A stretch of DNA of 64,000 nucleotides from Angiostrongylus vasorum (taxonomy: Eukaryota; Nematoda; Chromadorea; Rhabditida; Metastrongylidae), in NCBI GenBank assembly GCA_018806985.1, contig JADANN010000139.1, forward strand, positions 434,001-498,000. The letters run 5' to 3'. This document shows, piece by piece, positions 1 through 11,250 of the stretch. The translations under genes were made by a program, and so were the position numbers. Positions within the stretch are counted from its first letter, which is position 1; each line of letters starts with the position of its first letter. Below the pieces are notes generated by a model. The model ran no database searches. It was not told the DNA's origin and worked only from the letters and a program-made list of their open reading frames with translations.

Positions 1-738
1 TGCTACGTGCTGTATAAAGTTGTGCCGTGTTCTTTCAACCTTGGCAGTGTAGCTCGAACAACTTGTGGGTCAGAGGTTGCAGTTCTTGGCAAATCTGTCA
101 AGCTACGGCAATAATTCCCTACATTAATGATTTCACGATTTCACCAAAACCTATGAAGTTGTATAACCATACGCCGAGTATGAAGAAATCGTCCTGATTT
201 TACTCTCTGATAATGCTACTAGCGGCTTTGGAGAATGATCAACCCTTCTTCATGCCCAACTATTGGCGAAACGACGTCAGGTTCCATGAAATGTGGAATT
301 CTCATCGTATAGCACAACGTGAACAAAAAACATACCGTCCGGTGGCGAAAAAAAAAAAGGACAGAACAAGTTTGATATCGAAAATCCCTTTGTTCTTCTA
401 TATGATTCATACGGCTCATTCCTGACGATTTTCTTGACTTTCAAACTTAGCAGACGTATTCATTTTACACAGATACATGCGGATGCCTTCAAATTGCCGC
501 TATTGATGTCAGCCGGTCTTCTCCAATCCTCCTCAGCTTGAAGGTTCTCATCTTCATAAAGAAACTTCTGCAACTAAAGTCGTACCATACATTCGTTAAT
601 GATTCCTCGACTGAATGCAACACTGGTATTGCAAGTGGTTTCCACTGATTTACTTCCACCTTTCATGTCATGTACGAATTTGCTCGAATTGTTCTCTAAA
701 CGACCGGATGTAATTCTGTGATATTGAGAAAGCACAGA
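1..738. other. Gene-free stretch at the left edge
   Basis: I see only short open frames without splice signals, known motifs or repeat similarity to the rest of the window. Nothing is called here. Confidence 0.5.
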
Positions 739-1018
739 TGGCGAGTGTGGCGTAGTGGTCGGAGGCGCTTTGCAACACACACGCGGAGTCGGTCTCATCG
801 CCCATGGCCCACAAACCCTTCCATCCCTCCAGGGTCGGAAAATTGGTGCCAAACCTGTCTGGGAGCATAGCAGCACTGGTTCGATGCATCGGTAGGTCAC
901 CGCGAGTCATTGTAAAGGCCAGATATGCATTCAATCACCTCCAAACGATGGTTAATGAAGTCGTATGCATGGCGCATCTCGCCAGAGATTTTTTAACGTC
1001 ACGAACTTTATCCTTCTA
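739..1018 (+). mobile_element. SINE-A copy (tRNA-derived SINE)
   Basis: This copy shows the whole family layout. The tRNA-like head has an A-box-like stretch (GTAGTGGTCGG) and a decayed B-box. The body contains the phrases TGTCTGGGAG, CATCGGTAGG and GTCATTGTAAAGGCCAG. The 3' part reads TTAATGAAGTCG and ends in TTTATCCTT. I found no clear target-site duplication. The class is inferred from the tRNA-like head together with copies elsewhere in the window that carry target-site duplications. Confidence 0.85.
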
Positions 1019-3061
1019 TTATTAAAAAAGTACTCCTAAAATGATTTAGCGTCTCATGGTGACTGAGAGATATTGCTTCGTAATGATCTAAGATAGACAG
1101 CTGTTTAAGTGTAAATGTTTGCCACGATATAGCTCGGAGAGCTACCCATGACTATTTTATAACCAAGGGTAGTAAAAACTAAAGAATGTCATATCAAGAG
1201 TGTCAAAAAGCAAAAGTAGACTTTATTTGATGTCTGCTATCAAAACGATTACAGATGGCAAGTAACTGCTAACGTAGTGGAAGGCATCGTGATGAAGTGC
1301 CTTTCTTCCGAGGAAGTTTTTACTTTTAAACCAGAGCAACACTTCCAATGACTTCGTACTTTGTGAACCAGTGTCCGAGCGAGACGACTATTCTTGTTGA
1401 ATTAAGGCCTTTCTAAACGTAGAAAAGCACCCATATACAAAAATTCTTTCATAAATGTACTAAAGCTTCTGAAAGCTCTCCGGCATTTCCAGGTACATGC
1501 TTCATTTATCCCTACTTTTAACGGACCATCAGGCCATTCCAAGTTAGCTATATCCAGCTCTACAATTCTGACGTGAAAGACTGTCTCACGTTTAGCCTTC
1601 GCCTTGGTTAGCAAGCCGTCACGCATACTGCGATGCTTTCTCCGATGGCTTTTAGGGAAGTCCGGAATTTCCTCACAGAAAAGATGACCAGATGAAATAG
1701 GCCATCGACTGTACGGTCTGAATAGGACAATGATTTGTAAAATTTAAACATTTAGAAGGTAGCAAGAAGTCAATATGATGGCAGGACCGAAAATATGCAC
1801 ATCGACGTACATAGAAATATAAGAGCAAGCTGTCAAAGACTCCGAGCTTACGGTCGTGGCCCAATTAATGCAACTACGACTCCGTGAAATCAAATCATAC
1901 GACTCATCTTTCTAGAAGAACAAGATATCTCAAAACCAAGACGCATAGGAAACTCGTCCACTTTTATATCGATCTTACGGACGATTTTCATAGAGAAGCC
2001 CATGCTTGTTAAATTTGAATTATATTGATTTTTTCATTGCATTGATTGAAAGTTCTCGTCAATCACTCAGCATTAACGGTTTGTGTCAGCGTTCACCAAG
2101 CTACCATCGCTTATCAATTTTCATCCTATATCATGGACAATGATTTTCATTCAAAGCCACTATTCTTAAAGACAGCAATGATAACCACTTCAAGCATACA
2201 ACAAGGGTCCAGAGAAAAGGTGACCATCTAGAACACTGAAGTAGATGTCACACATTTAACTGAACATCAAGAAGGCGGAGTTTGTTGAATGTAAGAAAAA
2301 GTGTCCAGGTAGCATTTCTGTACATGACACCAACTTTCCTAAAGCATCTTGGGTTGATAACGACATCAATACTTAATCAGACGACTGCGATTCGAGTATC
2401 CTAAGTTTCGAATTTTAGCCGACATAAACGCTCTAACGAATACTAATTGTCGATGGTAACTGATGCACGGAGTAAATGAAAACTAGTTGATTTATTTAGT
2501 TAAAGTCGGCTAGTTAGATCATTCTCGACCAAAGAGCAATCGCAAGATTACTGCATCATAGAATTGTTGTCGTCGGAGAATAATCACAAGAGCTAGCCAG
2601 AAAATCTCCTTTCGATCACATGCGGAGAGTGTTGCCGGTCGCGAAGAATTGATAGCGTTGCAGCACCGCTATTTTGGAGTGCTAGGCTATACTCAACCTC
2701 CGCTAAACATTTCAGCTAAGAGAGGTTGTCCAGCTTCAGCTGTAACCACGTACGAATCGAACCACCACTACAGAAGACTGTTGCAAGACAACAAAAACAA
2801 ATCAAGTGCTGAAAATTCTGGGAATTGCGCGACATGTTTATCTATACTGGTAGACGTTATATGTGAATGGCAGCTCTTCTTCAAAGTGAATTAATAAAGT
2901 CTAGTAGAAGAAAATTTGGGTTGGCATCAACTACAGTGTTTTAGTGATATGCCATGAAGCCAGAGATACCATCTTAGTCGCCTGACCCACTTCGAAAAGA
3001 TTCGCTAGAGAACATCAACAAAGACTGACCAGCACTCAGAAGAATAACGGGGATTAACCTG
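1019..3061. other. Gene-free intergenic stretch
   Basis: AT-rich sequence of about 2 kb with short scattered open frames. None has convincing acceptor and donor pairs, and none resembles a family I know or the named repeats. Confidence 0.45.
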
Positions 3062-3357
3062 TTATCTGTTCTTTCGGTGACGGTTGAGTGACTCGAGCAC
3101 GCACCAGTAAACCTTCCATTTCTTCCTGTCGCGTGCAACTGTGGTCAAGTGAATTCTGCTCGCTTTCGGGGCTCGTTGAGCACCATATATACCTTCTTGA
3201 GCTTTAATGAAGAATTTTGACCATTGGGTGAGTGATCTTATTACTGTGCGTTTGACATCACTACGGACTAACCCCCAGTTCCAAGCGAAACGTGACGCGT
3301 CCTGAGGTGGCCAATAGGGAGTTAATCGCGGGTCAAAAGTGACCTTATGCTTCCCTG
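3062..3357 (-). mobile_element. RTE-type retrotransposon, 3' coding end (fragment)
   Basis: The minus strand encodes the tail of an RTE-type reverse transcriptase. Recognisable pieces are SDVKRT, SLTQWSKFF and TTVARDRKKWKVYW, near the terminator. The same tail recurs at 16.1-16.5, 50.7-50.9 and 63.3-63.5 kb. Upstream sequence is missing. The fragment instead abuts an RTE 5' leader in the opposite orientation, so it is a dead, rearranged copy. Confidence 0.8.
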
Positions 3358-3955
3358 AGAGGCGAATGGATTTAGGAGATGGAGTCCCTGTTTCTACTGT
3401 GCCCATTTGACACCTGTGTTTACGCGGACGTATTCATGCAAACGTGCGTGTGGGTGTTCTTGTTAATACGGATTTTATTCTACGAGTCACTTTGGCCAAA
3501 AGCCTGCAATCAATTGAGATGGAGTGTATTGGAGATGGTTAGGAGTCAAACAACAAACAACAAATAAGCTCTTCCTCTACTCTGGGAGAGATTGGCAAGC
3601 AACCGTGAGTGTATTCAGCTTTTACGTTTAGAGCTTAGCACGCTGTACGGGGGCATCAAATGCTAAAAGGATAAAGCTCTCGGCGTTGATCAATCCCTGA
3701 GGGATGCTCCATGCATTCGACTTCATTAAGCATCGTTTGGGGGGTGATTGAATGCATATCTGGCCTTTACAACGACTCGCCGTGGCCTACCGATGTATTG
3801 AGCCGGTGCTGCTATGCTCTCAGACATGTCTGATACCACTTTGATGACCCCGGAGGGATGGAAAGCTTGGTGGGCCATGGCTGCAGCTTGATCGATTCCA
3901 CGCCCATCAAATGCTAAACAGTAAAACAAGTGGGCCTCACAATGAAGATTATACG
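3358..3955 (+). mobile_element. RTE 5' leader fragment, split by a SINE
   Basis: 3358-3667 aligns by eye with 61030-61275 of the longer RTE copy. Shared features are a GATGGAGTCCCTG-like start, TGTTTACG, and the AGCTCT...CTCTGG...GAGA block. It resumes at 3905-3955 with the segment matching 61270-61310 (GGGCC-CAC-TCACAAT). The SINE-A copy between the two halves is flanked by a perfect 14-bp duplication. With the 3' end on the other strand immediately to the left, the arrangement looks like a 5'-inverted insertion. Confidence 0.7.
3668..3904 (-). mobile_element. SINE-A copy with a perfect 14-bp target-site duplication
   Basis: Reverse orientation, with the 5' tRNA-like head truncated. CATCAAATGCTAAA occurs at 3654-3667 and again at 3905-3918, directly abutting both ends. 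This is direct evidence that the family moves by target-primed insertion. The host sequence is the RTE 5' leader. Confidence 0.92.
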
Positions 3956-5017
3956 CAAAAGAAGCAACACAACAAAGAAAGTGTCAAGAAAATTGTCTAC
4001 GGTCATCTATAGCCGATAGAGTAAAAAAAACAGAAATTATCTCTCAAAATTTATTCCATTTTAACTGGAACATTCTAACAGGAAATCGAAGAGTAGAGGC
4101 ATACTGAGCAAAAAACTGCTGTAACGTTAGATCCAGTGAACTCTGGAATGTTCAGCAAGGAGAGCAGATATGATGAATTACCAAAAAGGTTTAGTTTGCA
4201 AATTTTCATGAAAACATCACCTAGTACTGTGACAGAAATTCGTACATAATACCCATGACAAATTGACAGAATGATGTTGCACAAAAAGCGATTCATCTTC
4301 CGACTTGGTCATTTACGGTGACGAGAAGTCCGCACTTTCAATCAGAAACCCAAGTAACTGACCGTTTTACCAACATTGCAGAGCCCACCGGACCGCTAGG
4401 GAGGACATTTTAGCCAATGACGGTGAACGCACGCTAAACAGGAACTAGTGGAAAATCAACTGATTTTTGCTTAAGTCAAATGGTGATTAAGATGGATATA
4501 ATAAGTGATAGCTGAACGCAAACAGTCTGTTCGCTACATACTCCTTCAGCTCCTGTCTCTTCTTTCAATAAACAGCCACGAAATAGTTGAAACTTATAAT
4601 AAAAAATGGTCATAACTTTCTACAAAAGCGAAAACGACAGGTAGGAAGTCATCACTTTCCAATCACAATGCCCACGTTCGGAATGCCCACCATTTTACGT
4701 CGTAATCTTTTCGTCGACCGAATTTACTCTCTCGTGCAAAAATTGTGACAAGTGAAAGTCAGTGACTACTGCTCACCTTGACTACGCCATTAAAGTAAAT
4801 TCTTATTTTTTCGCTGAAGAACATAAGTCGCAAACCTGAATGAGATCGTTATGCAAAAAGTGAATTGACAGCGAAACCATCTATCTGAAACCAATCTGAA
4901 ACCAATTGAAAAATCATCGGAACGGCAGAGAGCCTAGGACAGTAAAAAGTACTCGGTTATGCACTTTCCACTTGGAGACTCACTCTGAAGGTCAGTGCAC
5001 TACCATTAGTTCGCCAC
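3956..5017. other. Intergenic stretch upstream of the collagen gene
   Basis: No exon or repeat is recognised. The last few hundred bases are the presumptive upstream control region of the collagen gene, but I can name no factor site with confidence. Confidence 0.4.
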
Positions 5018-5024
5018 TATAAAT
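5018..5024 (+). promoter_or_regulatory. TATA box of the collagen gene
   Basis: TATAAAT lies 40 bases upstream of the collagen start codon. That leaves a very short leader, which fits a highly expressed, stage-regulated cuticle gene. The call rests on sequence and position. Confidence 0.6.
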
Positions 5025-5063
5025 GGAGTCCACAACGGTGGTTCTTGTAGTCATTCAGCAATC

Positions 5064-6711
5064 ATGAGTAAAGTGATTGTGATCGGCTCGGGGGTCACGC
5101 TTACGGTTGTGGTGTGTTCGCTTGTTACTATGATCTCATTACTGAAGGATATTGCTGATCTTCGAATTGAAGTCGAAGTAAGCATGGATGAGTTTAAGGT
5201 GAGTTCAGATTTTCATCTACACGACGTCCAAAAGAGTTAGTGCTTCGAAAGTGTAAGATTTTAATTGAATTGCAACTCACTCCATATTCACGGCACATTA
5301 TCAACTTCATTCCAACACATCACTTTCACTTCAACATTTAATTTAAAAATCCACGAATATCCAGAAGTTGAAGGATAGTGGAAAATAGAGATAAGTTTTG
5401 TCTATATATCTCGCGATATTTATTTGTTATCTATTATACCGTTACTACATTTCTATTCACTTATTTAAAGTAGCAATTAATATGCTTTAATCAAAGCATA
5501 AGGGGGCGTGTGGAGCAGTGGCTGGAGGCGTCCTGCAACACTCACGTGGGATCGATCTCCACGCCCCCGGCTCACCATGCCTTCCATCCCTCTGAGGTCG
5601 GGAAATTGGTACCAGACTTGTCTGAGAGGATAGCAGCACTGGCTCGGCACATCGGTAGGCCACCGTGAGTCATTGTGAAGGCCAGGTTTGCATTCAATCA
5701 CCTGCAAACGATGCTTAATGAAGTCGAATGCATGGCACATCCCTCAGGGATTGATCAACGCCGAAAGCTTTATCCTTTCTTTTATTCAATCAAACATGAC
5801 AAAATTTCTCGTGCTGTTCTACTTCAATCTAACAAATATTGTTGTATTCTTTTATGCTGCTGATTTGTACTGTCCAGTCAGGATATTCGGTTCAAATAAC
5901 TTTTACAGGAGATTACCGACGACACATGGAGCCACATTCTCACTAAGCACATGAATCCACCTAGTAGCTCCAGTGCTGCACCAAATATTGCCATGATACT
6001 TGGACGTCGCCCTCGTGCTGTGGGATTCCCTGAGCAGTGCAACTGCGGCCCAAAATCAACTGGTTGTCCACCTGGACCTCCTGGACCACCAGGACCAAAA
6101 GGGCTTCCTGGATTGCCCGGAAGTGATGGCGAAGATGGAAGGCCTGGTGCTCCAGGACCTGCGCTCGCCATTACTCACGACATTCCTGGTGGTTGCATTA
6201 CATGTCCAGCTGGCCCCCCAGGACCACGTGGGCCACCTGGAGAACCAGGACCACCTGGAGCACCAGGAATATTCGGCCATCGTGGACCGCCAGGTCCACC
6301 AGGCCCAATGGGAGAAATTGGACCGCAAGGAGACGAAGGAATGTCAGGTGTACCAGGTCGTCCAGGACCACCAGGACAACCTGGTGAGCCCGGAACGCAA
6401 TACAGTCAAGGTATGCCGGGACACCCCGGCCCACCAGGACAAAGAGGACCACCGGGAGAACCCGGACAACCGGGTGTGCCAGGTAACGACGGCAAGCCTG
6501 GACCACAGGGTCGACCGGGTCTCCCTGGAAAGGATGGACATCCTGGACGGAACGGGCAACCTGGACAGGTTTGCTACGGTTTAAAAGCACCATTGGATAA
6601 TGCGATGCATAAATGTAGCTTTGTTTATTACAGAGAGGAGAAAATGGAAAGGTTGGAGCCGATGCCGAATACTGTCCCTGCCCACCGCGTGGTCGAAAGC
6701 GACGCTTCTAA
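5064..6711 (+). CDS. Cuticle collagen (three exons, 290 aa)
   Basis: A structural protein of the nematode cuticle, secreted by the hypodermis and assembled as triple helices. Exons are 5064-5198, 5909-6568 and 6634-6711; all junctions are GT/AG and phase 0. The start follows an AG at 5057-5058, suggesting trans-splicing. Residues 1-45 hold a hydrophobic segment and the conserved N-terminal block that continues into the DDTW motif (residues 49-52). RRPR (78-81) fits the subtilisin-like processing site. Cys pairs flank the helix: CNC plus a third Cys (89, 91, 98), CITC (141-144) and CPC (279-281). Gly-X-Y runs cover about 97-130 and 147-275. The Cys pattern and length are usual for the family. 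Intron 1 (710 bp) carries a sense SINE-A. Confidence is high; the exact paralogue is not determined. Confidence 0.96.
5502..5787 (+). mobile_element. SINE-A copy inside collagen intron 1
   Basis: Full-length copy in the sense orientation of the host gene. It is flanked by AATCAAAGCAT (5489-5499) and AATCAAACAT (5788-5797), a target-site duplication differing by one base. It sits about 300 bp from the donor and 120 bp from the acceptor, so the splice sites are intact. Confidence 0.9.
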
Positions 6712-6894
6712 TTTGACTATGATCAAATCCATGAAGCACTGCCATCCCTATTTTGAAAAGGATACAAACTTAACACTACAAGTATTAAGATTTCCAAAGA
6801 TATTTCTTGAAAACTCGAAATGTGTTCTGACTTCTTTCCTCAAAATTTTCTCGTACTCGAACGTTTTCATGATGAACTTCAGAAATGCTAAGGA

Positions 6895-6900
6895 AATAAA
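6895..6900 (+). other. Candidate polyadenylation signal of the collagen gene
   Basis: AATAAA lies 184 bases after the collagen stop codon and is the first canonical hexamer downstream. Confidence 0.5.
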
Positions 6901-7084
6901 TCCTAGTTTCTTCCTGACTATTTGAACTGTCAGAATGAATAGCCCTGTTCATTACAGATACACCGTTTCAACTTAACAAAAATACTGTTGTGAAAAATCA
7001 ATGGTGTTTGAAATTTGTACACATGTCTTGTATTCAATAACACCAAATCACAACACCCGAACGCGCGCCTCAGAGATTTAACCG

Positions 7085-7372
7085 ACTCCGGACCGTGTGG
7101 AGACTATAGTGCTCACATTTAGCTTGATATTCAGCTTACTGGATTTCGGATTTGGATTTTTTTGCCACACTATGCATATTCGCTCGATAGCTAATCGAAA
7201 GCAGATAAAAGTGGTAGGTGTGGGACCAGAAAAACCATTCTCTACACTTAATGATATACAAAAAAGAGTTCCATTCGCAGTAGCACCGCTCTGAGAAGGC
7301 GAAATCACCGAAACGTCACCCATCAAACAACAGCGACAACAACGACAGTTCGTGGGAACATGTAAATAAATA
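7085..7372 (+). mobile_element. H element (hairpin-GAAAC repeat)
   Basis: About 240 bp are shared with 49690-49935, including TAATCGAAAGCAGATAAAA, TTCT..TACACTTAATGA and GTGxGACCA. Near the end is CTGAGAAGGC, a short loop, then CACCGAAACGTCAC, followed by AATAAATATA. The hairpin followed by GAAAC recurs at five loci in this window. No protein is evident. Confidence 0.6.
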
Positions 7373-7618
7373 TACCCATTATTTATGTCGAGGCCTATAG
7401 AAAGACGGTCTTTTAAGTTATTAACAAGAAGCGTTTCCTTTCGAAAATGTTCTTCAACCGATAGTTTGACTAATAATTAACTGTTCTTTTAATTTAATCG
7501 CTACGGTCATCGTATGGAATATGTGTATATGAAGATAACGAAATCGACTTAACAGAGGGCGCAAAATGCTTTCAATTTCAAGTGATCACAGAAATTTATC
7601 TGCATAATGGACCATAGT

Positions 7619-7903
7619 AAGGGCTCGTGTAGCGCAGCCATCGGAGGTGTCCTGCAATACACTTGGAATCGACCCCGGCGCCCCAGGCCCACTGAGCCCT
7701 CCATCCTTCCGGAGTCTGCAGATTGGTACCAGACTTATCTGTGAGGATAGCAGCACTGGCTCGATACATCGGTAGGCTACCACTAATCATTGTAAAGGTC
7801 AGATTTGCATTCAGTACCTCTAGCGATTGTCAATGAAGTCGAATGCATGGTGCATCCCTCAGGGATTCTTCAACGCCGAGAGCTCTATCCTTTATCCTTT
7901 AGT
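7619..7903 (+). mobile_element. SINE-A copy
   Basis: Near-complete copy: tRNA-like head GGGCTCGTGTAGCGCAG with B-box-like GGAATCGACCCC, body and 3' TCTATCCTTTATCC tail. The target-site duplication is not clear. Confidence 0.85.
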
Positions 7904-8376
7904 GAACGATAATGACGCACGGTAAATAGTAGTATACAAATCGCTCATCTCCATAGGACTATGGAACCAAGTGCATTCTACAATCCTGTCATGTTCAAAA
8001 CCCCCATCCTCTAGTTACTGGGAAGAGATTTCCTATTGTCAAAAACCAGAAGGTCCGCAGCCGAAGAAAGATTGCACGTATTATTCGATTGGACCAGCCA
8101 AGAAAAACGACCAAAAAACTGAATAGATTAAGAAAATTTCACAAAACTTAGAACAACAGTTCGTTCCACAGTCATGGATTAACATAGAAATCAATCAGCT
8201 TGAACCGGAAATGTTGGCAACATCTGGCGTTGCTATGGAATTTGGTGAAGTATGAAACTTAAGGGCCAACTTTTAGATGCATAAAACCACCTGGAATATT
8301 GTTGGACGGATCTTTATGTACCTATAGTAAAATGATTTTAACTGTCCGACTAATGGAGGACTAGAAATGCCCATAA
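7904..8376. other. Gene-free stretch
   Basis: Nothing recognised on either strand. Confidence 0.4.
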
Positions 8377-8655
8377 AAAAGGGTAAAGCACTAGGGGTTG
8401 ACCAATCCTTGAAGGATGGGCCATGCATTCGACTTCACTGAGTACTGTTAGAGGTGATGGAAAGCATATCTGGCTTTTACAATGACTCGCGGTGGCCTAC
8501 CGATGTATCAAACCAGTGCTGCTATCCTCCCCGACAAGTCTGGCACCAATTTGCCGACCCCGGAGGGATGAAAGGCTTGGTGGGCCAAGGGCGCGGGGGG
8601 TCGACTCCGCGTGTGTCGCAGTGGCGCCTCCAACCATTGCGCCACATGCGCCCTT
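8377..8655 (-). mobile_element. SINE-A copy
   Basis: Reverse-orientation copy from the A-rich 3' tail (plus-strand AAAAAAGGGTAAAGC) to the head (CATGCGCCC). The head retains its B-box complement. Confidence 0.82.
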
Positions 8656-9463
8656 AAAAAGTACGCATGTTCTGGACTATTTGGTATCTTTGCAACACGT
8701 TAAGCATATTCAAATTAATCGTTTAACTTCCTTTTTGGGCGTCAAAATCCTAAGTCTGTGTAACATCTGGCAACGTAATGGGGCAACGTTTTATATATTT
8801 ACACGAGAAACGGCTAGACTAATGAAATCTGCTTCCTAAATATTCCACGAGCGGTTAGCCCACTAATCGCAGGATCCATTGCCATCACAGAAAATGAAGG
8901 TTCCCTAGAACAAATGCGTCAAATGGCAGTATACCTTATTCCAATCCGCAAAGTTCGGCGATAACCTAGGTGAAAAGCTGCGCACGCTCTATCAAAGCTC
9001 AATCGAAACTCTTGGAACACCCCATTCGAACAGCAATTAACATGAAATAACAAGTATGACTAGTTGGCTCGATATCGCCCATTTGAGAAAAACTAGTGGG
9101 TTTTTGACTTTTATATGACGCCGATGTCATGTAGGGTCAGAACAAAGATATCCAGAAATCCAGAACCTAAATTTTTGTCAAGTTTAAATTTCCAATGTTT
9201 CCCACGTCAGCGCAGCATCCTCAAATGTGAACGAGACACACTGAAGAACACCAAGGTGTCCTCATGGACCAAATGCGACTTGTTCACTTGGTTTCGTGTT
9301 CGAAATACAAGCCGTGATGGAAAACCATGGATGAGTTACGTCCTGTGAGCTTCAGAAAATTAAAAATTCATCCCTGATTGAAGAGGAAAACTAGCATTTC
9401 GGCGAGTAACACTAATGGAATCCAGAAGTTTTTTGCTTTAATAAATTAAGTTCAATATAAATG
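8656..9463. other. Gene-free stretch
   Basis: A 77-codon open frame at 9115-9348 has no splice signals or family resemblance and is not called as a gene. Confidence 0.4.
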
Positions 9464-9747
9464 AAGGATAAAAAGATAAAGTTCTCGATGTTGATCAATC
9501 CCTGAGGGATGCGCCATGCACTCGACTTCATGAAACATCGTTGGAGGTGATTGGATGTATATCTGGCCTCTACAATGACTCGCGCTAAGCTGCCGATCTA
9601 TCGAGCCAGTGCCGCTATCGTCCCAGATAAGTCTGGTACCAATTTGCCGACCTCAAAGGGATGAAAAGCTTGGTGAGCCTGGGATGCGGGGATCAATCCC
9701 ACGTGTATTGCAGGGCACTACCGACCACTGAGCTACACGCGCCCTTT
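9464..9747 (-). mobile_element. SINE-A copy
   Basis: Reverse-orientation, full-length copy. The flanks AAGTTCAATATAAATGA on the left and AAGCTCAATGTGAACTA on the right look like a decayed 17-bp target-site duplication. Confidence 0.85.
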
Positions 9748-11250
9748 AAGCTCAATGTGAACTAGAAAATGTTGCTTCTAAGGTTGCGCAGCCGTCATTT
9801 TCTTGTCAGTGCTTTGCACTCGATGGATTCCGGACGTTATGAATGATTTGCTCAGAGTTAAGGCTCCAGGCATGATCGCGTTTTACATTACAGATCCATC
9901 GTACTTCGAAATGATGATACAAAGCAAGCTAGACTAAAAACGTTCATAACTACTAGAAGAAATTTGAACTACCAAGTAAATTTGTTTTCAAGAAGAAAAC
10001 CGCATCACATGTTACCATTCTGAACTAGACAGCACTTTAAATCCACGTGTTAACAAATTCCGAACAACACCTCATTCCTGACTTCCGCTTCTACAAAAAA
10101 AAAAGTCCGGACTTCTTGCTGGCCGCGTATTGCATTGGATTCAAAACGCATTGACTGTTGAGCTCTTCGAAAAGAGAAGCATAAGTACTCTTACCATCCG
10201 AAACTTCCTCTGTGAGAAGGGAATAAATCAGTCTGAAGACAAACTTCCTATAACCTGTTCCCATGTACGAAGTAACGTTTCTCCACTCAATCATGGCTGC
10301 GTAGTGTTCAGGGACGCCAGCCTATAATAAACTGTCTGGGCTTATCCTTAGCACGATGTCCTGGCCCCTAGAATATTTCAGCATCCTCATACGGAAGCAC
10401 AGCTAAGAGCAAATCAGTGCTCTTAAATAGATTGGAGAGCTGCTAATGGCCATGTTCTCCTCAAAAACATTGGAAAGAGAGCATCGTAAAAACAGCGGTG
10501 GTCTTCATGACCCTCGGAGCCAGTGTAACTCATTAGGAAGCTATTGTTCGCGAAGGAGAACGGATCCGGTCTACTGGTGCCTACTAAAATTACTCGAACA
10601 TAAACGAGACCTTTTCTACACGTGTAGTTGTAGTCTTCCTGGGACTGCGTCGGGAACAATCAGTTTGGTGGGTAATCTGTTGACCTAACACGGAAAGTGC
10701 AGCGGAAGAACTCTGCGTGGCAAAAAAAAAAGCACACGTATGGAAAATGCATCGAAATCCACGCACATTTTCCGTCCTGCCTATCCTCAAAAGAAAATGT
10801 AGGATACAATTAATATGGTAGTCAGCAGTGGTAAACGATTACGCAATAGGTGACAGTCACGGTTTGAAACCCAGGTGCATAACTAACAGATACACTACTG
10901 CCTTAACGAATAGGCATAAAAATCTTGCAATTTGCTTCCAGCGAAAACAAATTAATCATTGTATGAACTTATTTCACAGAAAAATTCACAGCAGTACGAT
11001 AAATTCGAGCTGCGATCTTTCAGGACACAGTCGAAGGCGAAGAGAAACCTTCAGTAATCAAGGCTACGGGAATACAATTTCAACGGTAGAACTTGGAAGA
11101 ATGATACATGAAGATGGAATAGAAGATGAAACCCCTACAAGAATAACAACAACAAAACAAAAACAACAACACGAACAAAAACAGTGTAACAACAATGCTG
11201 AACATAATAAATCTGAAAACAAGATAGGAACATTTGCAGATTCTACTGAG
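9748..11250. other. Gene-free stretch downstream of the coiled-coil gene
   Basis: Short open frames only. 11100-11200 is rich in AACAAC-type repeats and produces spurious Gln/Asn/Lys-rich frames. I see no minus-strand AATAAA close to the stop of the neighbouring gene. Confidence 0.4.

Noticed and set aside
5878..6593. Other open frames overlapping the collagen exon on both strands
   Set aside because: They are shadows of the Gly-X-Y repeat; only one frame joins exons 1 and 3 and ends with the expected collagen tail.
9115..9348. Weak similarity between 9130-9330 and 20385-20560
   Set aside because: Some stretches align (TTTAAATTTCCAATGTTTCC-like), but overall identity is low and no other copy was seen, so I do not call a repeat.
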